64,000 nucleotides of DNA from Dendrophyllia cribrosa (lineage: Eukaryota; Cnidaria; Anthozoa; Scleractinia; Dendrophylliidae): assembly GCA_024195265.1 (NCBI GenBank), contig JAJLRJ010000005.1:19152036-19216035 (forward strand), in the 5' to 3' direction. A program made the translations under genes and the position numbers. Positions 34,701 to 46,700 of the stretch are shown one piece after another. The notes beneath the pieces were generated by a model that did not search any database, was not told the origin of the DNA, and saw only the letters and a program-made list of their open reading frames with translations. Numbering within the stretch: position 1 is the first letter of the stretch; every line of letters starts with the position of its first letter.

Positions 34701-37700
34701 GTAAACACGTTTGAAAGTTTTAAAAAAGTTGGATCTTTCGCAGTGTTAGGCGGAGCAGTAAAGTCGTTATTTCCCTGCATTTTTTCGCGGTTTGCTTCTC
34801 AAGACAGGAATACTAATTAAGGAATACTCAGAAGCCGCTTTAGTGGAAAAATAAGAGCTTTCAGGGATAAAATCTTGCTTCGAGGAACTTCATATTATCA
34901 ATGCAGGAGCAATGCGGGGAGATGCCTTGTTTTTATTACGGATTTCAGAACCGAAGAAGCGGAGTTTTAACGAATTTCCAAGCAGTCTAGTGCTTTAAAG
35001 GTAAAATAAATCACATTTTTCGATGGGAATTTATGTTGATATCAATTTTTGATTGACTTTTCCTTTGTGTTCTCTTAAGTTTTGGAGACATGTTTATGAA
35101 ACGTTCAAATTAAGTCGTGTTGTTATCTTGAATTTCAACGAGGACAGCTCTGCCTTGATGCGCTATAAATGGTACGTGTTCTGCTTTTAAACATAAATTA
35201 ATGGAGATTTGAATAAAATTTTTCGAAAGAAGATTGTATTGTCCGTTTTTATGTCTTTGTTCATTCATTACATAGATTAAAAATCGATTTTATGTAAACA
35301 AAACAAGACTTAGATTTTCTGTCTTCACTCGCGTCGCCTTATGCAAATATGTTTGCGTATTTTTGCAATTTTGATTTCCAAATCAGTTTCTCGGGCAATT
35401 TTTGACAAACAAAAACTGTATTTTATTCGGAAAGTAGTCGTACTAGTTATTCTAGACAGAGAAAAGTTGTTTTTGTGAACTTTTGTACGGTCTAAATGTA
35501 CTGTGCAGACGGTCGGGTAATACTGTTTTTGAGAATAGCTGAAATTGAAAATAGCCCTTTCGTCAATATTAATTCTTGTGCTTCCAACCTTTCACCTTAG
35601 TTAAGTTTCACCTTAGTTAAGCTTGTTCAAAGTGCGACGCTATTAGGCTTGGCCTATCTATATATATTATTAAGTATTGTTCCACATAAGCAACACATTG
35701 TTCTGCGGCATTGGCTCTTTCCCACATAGAATATCTTTGATTTCAAGAATAGAGGAGGACCTGATGGTTAATAATTATATTTCATTATAAAAATAAAGAA
35801 AATCCATTTGCGTCAAATAAATTTTAGGAAATGTTCGTGCTTAACCAATCAGAATAGCAGAAGACAATAGCTAATAATTTTGCTTCTTTCATGAAGTTCC
35901 CCAAATACAATTTCTTTTAAAATTGTATGTTGTGCGATTGGGTCTCAAATTACTTGAAACCTTAAAAAAAATTAGACAAAATGCACCTTGAACCTTAACT
36001 TTTTAGCGGTTTTTGAGTCAAGGCCAATGAGATCACTAGTTTTAACAATGAAAATTCTTGACATTCCATCGTGTTTCAGGGACAGTTTGACATTCCTTTG
36101 CCGTTGGCGCTATCCTTCTTATGCGGATCATTACTTAATTTTTACCTCTTTGATACATTTTACAATGCGATTTAAACGTGTAAATAAATCAGATGAGTGC
36201 TTCTATTGAAACGTAAGTCAGACTTAAAAAACGCTCCCAGAAAGGAGTTCACACTACAAGTACGTACCAAGTGCACTTCAAGTGCACTTAAGAGCCCTAG
36301 TGAGAACCGGCCTATTGTTTTCGCTCATTAAACCTATTGTTTCGTCGCCGTCGTGGTTGTGTAAGCTCCCTAATGACTCGGGGAGTAAAAGGGTAAAATC
36401 GCTCTAACAGAGATTAGCAGCGGATAGGTAATAAACAACAAATAATCATAAACGATAATGATTAGGGTCCTTTAGATCGGAGTATGAGTACGGGTTTGGG
36501 AACGAATCGAATATGCGAGTGTTTAGATAGTTATGTCTCGCGTTAATTTCTTTCCCAAAACCTTTCTTTCCTGGAACCGCACTTGCCACAAGAATTTTCA
36601 TTTCGCCTACACTTTCTTTCTTTCTGTGAAAAATTAAGATTTAGTCTCAAACTTTTACTTGTTTGTTTTGGTTTAATTGTTGTCGGAATAAAATCGGACA
36701 AGAAATATCACATCGGAAGCAGGATTTCGGTTGATAACCAACATCACAATTTGTACCACGTGATGTTTTTAATCCAGTAATATTGTGAGAAAATTAAACG
36801 GTGGTATATAATGTTAAATATGGCTATCGTACCTGCTTTGCTTCCAGGGATCGTTGGAACAGTCTGAGGAAAGCACTCAAACTAAAGCGATACATGTTGT
36901 TTAGTTTGGCCAGGTCACTAATTACAAAGAACAACGTACTGCCACTCTCAGCCAGGGAAAGGTATGCATCACGCTCCTATCACGCGAACAAAATACATTA
37001 ATCACGCGAGTACCATTTACTTATGGATACGCATTTCTTTGCGAGGGAAATTGAATATAAATGAGTGTCAATTCATACCTTATGAAAGGCTTAAAATATT
37101 TTTGCAGGATTCGGCAACAAAACTTGGTTCGAACCAATTATGAAAAAAATCATAGTGCGTAGTGAAAATTTCACAAACGATAGCCATGAAAAATTTCTGT
37201 ATGTTGCGTACTGTTTCTTCACTTTTATAGTGTAAAAAACAATTACTTCATTTAAACGTCAATACTAAATTGAGGAAACTGTTTTTATGCCATTTCTACG
37301 TGGTCATCCGAGCCACGTAAAGGTGTAACCGCTTGCAGATATACATGTAAGATAACGGCTTTCTTGTTCTCACCTGATCTAAAGTGGTCTGTATTCGATG
37401 CGCATCCTGAAGTGACTTAGCGATGGTCATACTGCTTGCTTTAGTCTTATTCAGTGATTCCAACAATACTTTATTTTCCAAGATGTTTCCTTCTGCACTT
37501 GCTAATGTCTGTCAAACAAAGAGAAAGAAAAACAGTGTAAATTAGTCGAACCGATTTCATTTAGGACACAGCAAACGAGAGAACATGCATATCCTAATTG
37601 CTGGTAAAAATCTAAAAAAAGGATTGTTTCATGACGCCATGATTTTGTTGGACTGATCTAACTAGCAATGTGATATAAATGTAATGCCAAGTTCACAAAA

Positions 37701-40700
37701 TGGAGCAAAAATCCCAAAACAGATTCTGATACAATCCGAACGATCCACCTGCGGACATGAATTGTTGGATTAAAATCTAAGATGGATCCCTAAATGAAAG
37801 GAAAATTGAAATTTTTCAAACTTCAGTTTCCGGCTTTAGTAGTTAAGGACTTGGCGGTACCAGATCAGTTTTGCAAAACTGATCTGATACCAAGCCAAGT
37901 CTTAACTACTTCCCATCTGTTGGATTAAAAAATATAGAAAAATCAAATGAAACTATATGTTGATTAAAACAAAGTGCGTTTATTTCATTGCGTGATACAA
38001 TTCTCGGAAACACAGGATGTAATACCCAGAAACAGAGAACGGGGAATCCCCCGCTTACAAGTCTGAACATGTTTTGATAAAAAGGAAATGAGTCATCACT
38101 AATAGTTATTGTTTCAGATCACGAGACGGTCGTGTGATATTTTTAACCAATCAGAGGCTTCACACTTTGATTCACAATTGTGAACTTTTTCAGTGAAAAA
38201 GTTCACAATTGTGAAGTTGTTTGTGAAGTTAAGATGCCTTACTCTCTAAAACAGCTCGATCAGCGATATGAGAATGTTTGCCACAATATAAAGAATGCCA
38301 AGGATTACACCTTAGAACACCTGAAGACAACTATTGGAATTGATTTGAAAGATTTTTTCAATAATCTTGATACTCAAAACTTGGAGGAATGCGAAGGGGA
38401 GTTTGATGCAATTGAAGAGAGCATTCATCAATGCCGAGTGGCTATACGAAATGAAAAGTCTCGACGCTTACTGCAGAATGATATTACGAGGTTGACTGAG
38501 CAAGATACTAAGAAAATGATGCGGAAACATGTATTTAAGCTAAAGAGGAGAAAGTCAGTTTTGGATTCTGCTACACCTTATGCCATGAAGTCGGAGGGGT
38601 CAATTGAACATTAAAATGGAAAATGCAGCACTACCATGGAACTGTGAACTGAACTTTTTAGTTTTATATTGTTTAAATTTTGTAGTGGCCATAAGCGAAA
38701 GTTGTACTACCATTCTCATGAATATACCGCTTGTCATCGAAACAACTGAGTGAAACTTTATTAATCTCATAACTGCCTAAAAAATTACAGACAAATGTAT
38801 TGGAAACAAAAACATTAATTCTGACCATCTACTACTACTGATTTACATATCAAGTGATTTTAGATAAAACAATGGGAAATATCGCTAACGCGTTAGCCGA
38901 TTTTAAGCCAAGCTTTTCCGCATGATCGTCATATGGCTGTCTTGTAGGTAAAGAGATCTAGAAGTTTATGATTTAGTTTAATCTTAAAATGGCTGAGAGT
39001 GAAACTGGTTTATCTGATTTGTTCGATGTTAATGCAAATATTCTCAGGATTTTCGAATTTGCTAGTCGTGTGAAGAAGAGTATTTCATCTTTCACCAAAC
39101 ATACATAACTGAATGATGCATCATCCACCTTCTGATTGGTTGAAAAAATCATACGACTGACTCATGATCTGAAACAATAGCTATTAATGATGACTCATTT
39201 CCTGTTATTAAAACATGTTCGCTATTTTTGTTTTCTGGGAATTTAGACACGCACCGCTTATAGCTATTGTTTTAAAAATATAATCTCATATAATAGTATA
39301 GAATGAATTGTAATTTGGAAATTCATGATGAATTTGAGAATATGGGAGAGTTGACCTGTCCCTTTTGTGATGAGCAATTGGCAGAAGTTGACAGAAGTGT
39401 GATAGTGGTCAAGTCATGCTGTAGTGAACAAGATATAAATAGTATAGATGGCATGAGTGTTTGTCTAAATTGTGGTTCCGTACATGGATATAATTATGTT
39501 AAAGAGTATGTTAATTTTTATGAGAGTATGTATAAAATACGGCGAAAATCGGTATATCATCGGAAATATCATATCCAAAACACAATAAATAACATCTGTA
39601 GCCAACACAAATTACAGATATCAAACAATTACAATAATAGAACTAAAATCATGAAAATTTTTGAGGAGATAGATAAAATTTTGCCACAGATAAATGGAAA
39701 CCGAAAACGTATGATAAATATTGATTACATTTTAAAACAATTATTTAAGATGTTAAAATTACCAACTGAAAATGATATACCTTTATCTAAATCGAAAAGA
39801 ACATTAACTTGCTATAAACAATATTGGGATAATATCCTATTGTTAATAGGTGATCAAATACAAACAATTATTAATAAATGATCCAATATCGTCATGCAAA
39901 GGGGGTTTTCCCTATGAATGAGTTATTGAATGAAAAGTTTGTTAGTAAAATTTACTCTAAAAGTTTACTCGGAAGTGAATTTTTTATCATATTGTTTCTC
40001 AAATTTTTCATCAAGAGTACAAAGATCAATTATCGTTTCGTCTAGCAACCTCATATTATTGATAAAATTGATATGGTTAAATTGCATTCCTCTTAAAAAA
40101 GACCGTAAATCAACGAGTACCTTCTCATATGTTGTGTACGCATATTTAGACATTTCTATTTTTCTTTTATAGTTTTTAATTTCGCTGTATGTCTTAATCA
40201 ATAAACCACTACCACTAATTACTCCTAAAATAATAGGGTTCAATGTTATTGAACCAGCTATTGTACCAATGGATATTAAAGAAACTGATGATAAATTAAT
40301 AGCTAAATTCAATCTCTTGAAAATATTTGAAAGCCTTCTTATAGCACCAAAAACGCTTGTGATAAAATCGATATAATGCTTTGATTTCAGATAGTTTTTC
40401 TTTGCTGATGCTTTTATCAATATGATTAAAATTGAAGATGTCTGTTTCAGTCATTTATATTATATATTTGGATAATAATAATTAAATTTTAGGATTTGAA
40501 ATGAGGCAATATAATAATCCAGAGATTTGACCCATTATTGGAGATCTTTTTAATTTCTTCGGTATTGAAAGGCAGCAATATGTGTATCCAGGCCCCTTTT
40601 CATAGTCATTGTAAAATCTTCCAAATGCATCATGAAAAATAGCATGTTTAATTAAAAATTGGTATTTGGTATTTAGAGTACAAGAACCTGGTCCTATTAA

Positions 40701-43700
40701 TCCAATGTCAGAGTGTTTTTCTAATATTTGGTTAAATGATATTGGCTTATTCAAATAGTTAACGTACAAAAATTGATATATTAAAGCCGATTTTAATATT
40801 TCATCTTTAGTATTAGGATGTAGGTTTTTTTGGGTTGTGAAAAATTTATTACAAAAATTAATTGCTTGCTCCAAATTCGGCATGTATATTTATTGATTAT
40901 ATTATTTCAATCTCTTTCTTCACATATTATAGTTGTTATGAATTGATATGCAGCATCAACACCTGTGCCTAAAAATGCATTAATGTTTAAAATGTTGCCT
41001 TCATCGATATTTGCATTTATATTATTTATAATTTGATTCTTTCCTCCCGTCCCCATATTTGATGGATGGACGGTATTGTTATTTATAACTCGAAATCTAA
41101 CTATTTTGAAAATACCTTGTTGTAAATTTGGATCATTTTGATCTAATATATAGATCAAACATTTTTTCAGTGTGAGATTTGCAGGACATATGATGTTTCG
41201 CTGTCCTTCAAAATATATATGCCACTTAGCCAATGACTTGTCTAATTTTCCATAAAAAAATATTTTTCTTTTGCTATTTAATATTTTATATTCATTTAAA
41301 TCAATATCTGTCTGCATAGTCATCGTCTGATTTTCATAAACAAAGGGAGAATCATAAACAGAACTTTCAACATCTGATTGAGAACCTTTAACGCCATAAA
41401 TAATCAGCTTTGCTGGGCCTTGAACAACATCGTCAGCTGTCCCTTTCCATTTCAGATCCAGATAAATGAATTCAGGTGGAGAAATCTGCCATTTATGCAT
41501 GTGAATAATTGACCTTGAATACTTCATAAATTTTTTTGTTGATTGTTGATTGATATTCAGGCTTGTGCTCACAACGTCAACGCTCACACTCGTCATGGAA
41601 GCGGGAAAGAATTCAATACAAATCGTATATTCTCCTTCTGGAAGTTTTAACATGTTGAAACCAAGTCTCCCAGAGTATTCATTGAAAACATCTTTTGTTA
41701 TTTTCAAATCATACGCCTTCTTATTGAAATGATGTGGAGAACTTGAAAAATCAGTTATTCCAGTCACTGTTATATTATGTTCAGAGCTGGATTCATCCAC
41801 ATCCTCCATCAAATACCGGAATTCATCCTTCAAGTGGGAGGTTGACGATATATGCGATTCATTGACATATTTTTTGAGTTCAGCTTCTGTTTTGATCAGT
41901 TCCTCTGCCAGAGCTACTGTCTTCTCATTTAGCTGTGTATCAACATATTGTTTTGATGTTGCTTCATTGGATGTTTTTGGATCGGGAAGACCGATGATTT
42001 TCTCCGATCTCATATCAAGAGTACCAGTCATTGTTCCACCTGATAAAGAAAGCCTTTTGTCTGCTTCATCATCTACATATCCTTTATTCACAGCATGATC
42101 AACTGCTGTTGGATCTTTTATATTGAAAATTGTATTATTATTCATATCCAAACCAGTCTCCATCGACAACATCTCTTTTCGAGATAAGAATATATTTTTT
42201 ACATCGTTATATGAAACAAGATTGTTGTAACTTGCAGCTAAATCCAAGTATGTCTGTGGTTTCGATTTTACAACATTATAAAGTTCTTTCAAATCAATAT
42301 CCTTAGTGACTTCGTGTGTATGTGAGGGGGTTGAAGGATGATAATTTTTTAATGTTCTCATATTCACAGTTGATAAATCATTATTTTCATCAGTGACGAC
42401 GTTTAATATTTTTTTATTTTTTGCATCATAATTTTCACCTTCTAAATTTAAAAAATGTGTTTTTCCATGATAAAAAGGAAAAGCATCATTATCACCTGAT
42501 GCTTGAACATTTAATAAAGCATGATAATTAGCATCTAAATGATCAGTTAATACTATTCTTTCATTTTTCATATATGCATCTGTAATATTAGCTTTTTTAT
42601 TATTATAATTTTTAAGAGTTATCATATTAGTTGCACAAAGATCATTATTTTCATCAGTGTCCATGTTTGTGATTAATTTTCGGTCCATATCGATTTCTCC
42701 AGGTAGAATTAATTTATGTCCCCGCAGATCCAAATCTCCAGTCATATGAGTTGTTCCATCTAATTTTAAATAATGCGTGTCTCCATACTCTTTATTAACA
42801 GCATCTTTTTCTGAAATTGGTGTTTTTAAATTTCTTATCTTATTGTTTTTCATATCGAGATTTGCTGTAACATATGGTAAATGTATACTAACGAATGTAT
42901 TTCTAACAAAATTGAAATCAACTACATCATTCAAACCAGTAGCTGTTCCTATATTTACTATTTTTTTATCTTGCATATCATAATTACCATCATCTGTCAA
43001 TTTGAAGCCAACGCCTGGCAGGCCTGGTGGCCCTTGTGATGTTGTTGTTGTTGTTGATGGTAGTAATCCGTTTGAAAAACTCATTATATATAATATGAGT
43101 ATATTATATTTTTTCATTGAAGTTCTTAGTTGTGAATTTCCGTGGCTTATCAATATATATGAAGCAATATGAATCATTAGTGGCTTTTTCATAGTCAGAT
43201 TTTTTTATACCAAGCTCTCTACTAATCCTGTTTTGTTCGTTTGGAGAAGGAAATTCAAAAATGCAGTAATGTGTAGAGTTAAGACGGATACATTTGTCAG
43301 TGTCATAAAACGATTGACTAAGATATATGCAACTGCAATTTTTGTTTCTTGAGTTAGTGTAGTAGTTTCTTATTTCTGCATCATTTTTACTACCAGTATT
43401 AAGATAGTCATCAAAAATAACCAACTTTTGGTTATCACAATTTAATTCGGACAAAGGCAATATTTGATCATTACTTGCTTCAATAATTGGGTAACCCACC
43501 TCTTCACTGATTGGTTTCAATGTTTCCAGTAAATGTTGATATTTTGATTGTTCCAAGTTTTTAGCATATAGATAAATTTTATCGAAATAGAGTAGCCTAT
43601 AGATCATGTCTAGCAGAACGTTTGTTTTGCCTGACCCAGATGGACCGCAAATTAGAAAACGGAAGTATCGGTCAGGCATGAAAGGATATAACTGTTTATA

Positions 43701-46700
43701 ATTTGAGGTTACATCATCATCGGCATCGTAATTTGGTATTATCATTTATATTATATGGGTATATTATTTCAATATAACATGGTGTATAACACGGTGTACA
43801 ACACAGTGTACAACACGGTGTAAAATGCTCTTTTTTATATATGATTTCCAAATTTTATGTAACCTAATAATATAATAAAAATGAGTTTACTTAAATGGAA
43901 AGAACTTGCAAAAAGAAAATCTGAATTAGGAAATAAAATTAATTATGTTCATGATGCAATCACAAAACATAATCTTGGTCAGCAGATAAGTCAGGAATCG
44001 TTGACGAAGGTATTCAAACCAGTAACTAGTAAATTAGATGATGTTATCGACAGTAATTTAGATTTAAGGGTACCTATAAGAAAGAAACGAGCACCTAAAA
44101 AAGGTGACCAAGGTATTGACTACATGCCTGAAGTTGACCCTTTCGAAGACATGCAAGTTGATGATTTATTTGGTGATTATGTCCCACCAAATCAAGAAAA
44201 ACAACTGGTGCCAAAACCACCAACATATGAAAAATCTTTACAAGATCTTCTGGAAGGAAATAAGGATATTTATGTTGATCCTCAGTACTTTGGTGATGAA
44301 CCAGATGAATTACCACCAGAATATGAAGAAGAAGAGATGGACTATGGATTAGATGATGAAGATACAAGTAATTCGATTCTGGATGATCTTGGTATTACCA
44401 ATTATGAAAATGTGGATAAGATATTGAATCAATCAACAATAACACCCCAAAAGACTAAGACATATCTTAATAAGATTATAAAAAATGCCAAAACAAAAAG
44501 GGGCCAATTAAGTGGCTATAAATCAAATGTTACAAAACAATACAATAAGGGGGAGATATCATCAGGTGAAAGGCAAATGCGAAACAAAAGAATAGACAAC
44601 GCAAGAGTTACTTTAAATGAATACATAAAACATTATGAGACTAAACTGCAAACAATGAAAGGTTCCGGAATCAACGGCCGAGGAAGAAAACAGAGAGGTG
44701 GAAATATTATGTTTTTTAATGATGTAAAGCAGCTTTCGAAAAAATTGGAATTGATTATTGGTGAAAGATTGGCAGGGAATACCAGCATTGAGATGCGAAA
44801 TATGGGAGTTACTATATTGGACACATTATTGAAAATGTCGAAAATCAATAGGTCACAATATAGTAAATTGTATAGTCAATATTTCAAAATATAATTTATG
44901 TAACTTTATTATATAAATGGAACGAGAGATAGTTTTATCATCTTATAGTGTAAAAAATCAATTGAATAATAAACCTGAGGATTTTACAACTAAATTTACT
45001 AGACCTATAATTTTGGATAGTAATATGCAATATGTTATTGGTCTTAACAGAATTATCAATATGAGTTTTACATGGTTTAATGTTAATGCTGGATACAACA
45101 ATCAATTAATCAAATATAGCTCCGATAGTGGTTCAACATTTAACAACATCACCTTTCCAGCCGGAGTATGGAATTATACAGACTTCAATACATATATTAA
45201 GGATATAACGAAGACTGGTGATACGTATCCTATCAATCTTGAATTCGATAATACAACATTTAGGGTTACGATTACATTGGCTCAGAATTATCAGCTTGAT
45301 TTGACGCATTCCAATTTTAATGATCTAATCGGGTTTGATAAGACAGTATTATCTAATGAAACAAATATAGGGCCGAAAGTGCCCAATCTCGGTCAAGACA
45401 CAGATATCCTGAATATCCATTGTGACCTAATTAATGATTCACTTGTAGACGGTCAAGATACAGACATCATTTATTCCTTCTCGACCAGTGTACTCCAACC
45501 TAGTTACTCCTTTACCCTCGAACCACGAAGAGTCACATTCAATCCAGTCAATAAGAATAATATTAGTAGTATCAGGGTATACATTACTGATGGAAAAAGA
45601 AGATTAGTTAACCTGAATGGAGCAGATACATCTTTCTCACTAATTCTGAAAAGTATAGAATAATATAACATAATAGTATAATGAAACCGTATGAATTCAA
45701 AAGATTTTACCATCCAAAACTTGGTAAATTTGTATATCAACACAAAGGGTCTGGGCTTATCGTTGATAATATTTTCAAACCATTAAAGAGTGTGGCATCA
45801 TCTGTTTTCAAGAAATTTGCTAAGCCAATAGCAAAGAAGGCGTTAGAATCGGGGATATCCCATGCAGGTGAGCGACTGGGTAAGGCGGTATCAGAGAAGT
45901 CAGGAGACCTAATAATGAAAAGATTGGCAAATTTGAGAAAAGGAGCTACAAGACAAACAGCAATTGTTCCATCCTCACCCATTAAACAGCAACAGCAAGA
46001 TGAAAGTACTGATACGATACTGAATAGACTCATTTCTGGAGATGGTTTGAGGAGAAGACGTAGAGTGGGATTAGTATAGAATCAATAAAATGATTTTAAT
46101 ATGAATATTTTTTTTAATTGTTAAAATTTATCTAACATAATATTATAATGTCATTTAGAACAGATAATTTTCTTCAAAGAAATGAGTTGGTGCGATTCCA
46201 ACTCGATGATGTAATCAGGTCCCCAGCTAACGGTCAACATCAGGTCAAAAATGGTTACAAGTTCACAATCAACGATCGGTCATCATTCTACGATTGGTAT
46301 AATGCCTATATTGAAGTCCAATTCCAAGTACAGAAATTAGCAGACGGATCGGGATATGCTGCTGCTGACAGAATCACAGTCATTAATGGAGCGCATTCCT
46401 TAATTGACCACATAATGATTAAAAGCGCTGGGAAAATTGTGTACGACACTGATAATCTACACAAGGTCACTTTTGTGAAGAATTTGCTAGAGTATTCTGA
46501 TGATTATAGCAGATCAGTCGCTAAAAACAGTTTCTGGTATTTGGACACGAATGCTACAACAGCCAACACGAATACAGGATTTGAAGCTCGCCGGTTGCAA
46601 ACTCAAGCACTTCGAGACAATGGGACTGGTGGTGCTAAAAACATTAATGTGATTATACCATTGAACAGGTTCTCATTTTTTGAAGAACTTGAAAATAAGA

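Larger units (their letters stand above)
33124..36316. mobile_element. 3.2-kb TIR element (nested)
   Basis: Ends TTAGGCCGGTTCACACTAGG and CCTAGTGAGAACCGGCCTA are inverted repeats, with inner AGTGCACTTGAAGTACACTT mirrored by AAGTGCACTTCAAGTGCACTT-like sequence near 36270. No transposase frame is recognised in its 3.2 kb. It contains a smaller TIR element (33478-33903), an 8-bp minisatellite (34145-34233), a GC-rich block (34510-34700) and otherwise featureless AT-rich sequence (34740-36230). Confidence 0.7.
32838..36376. mobile_element. TIR element interrupted by a 3.2-kb insertion
   Basis: Left part (32838-33123) and right part (36317-36376) together match the 376-bp element at 25453-25828: TAGGGAGCTTACGCAACGAG on the left, and TTTTCGCTCATTAAACCTAT and GTCGTGGTTGTGTAAGCTCC on the right. 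Confidence 0.75.
38065..39220. repeat. Inverted repeat pair inside the left arm (38065-38155 / 39131-39220)
   Basis: Two ~91-bp arms, about 85% identical, in opposite orientation. Both contain AAATGAGTCATCA (an AP-1-like TGAGTCA core), TATTGTTTCAGATCA and an ACCAATCAGA CCAAT-box-like motif. They flank the 126-codon frame at 38234. Each arm lies just upstream of an open frame (38234 and 39303). Confidence 0.8.

Noticed and set aside
38180..38233. GTG start 18 codons upstream of the 126-aa gene
   Set aside because: This stretch is part of a perfect 45-nt hairpin; the ATG at 38234 is the simpler start.
43104..43192. Fibre protein starting at the far upstream ATG (43192)
   Set aside because: It would overlap the ATPase gene; ATG 43084 has the TATATAATG leader shared by other genes in the element.
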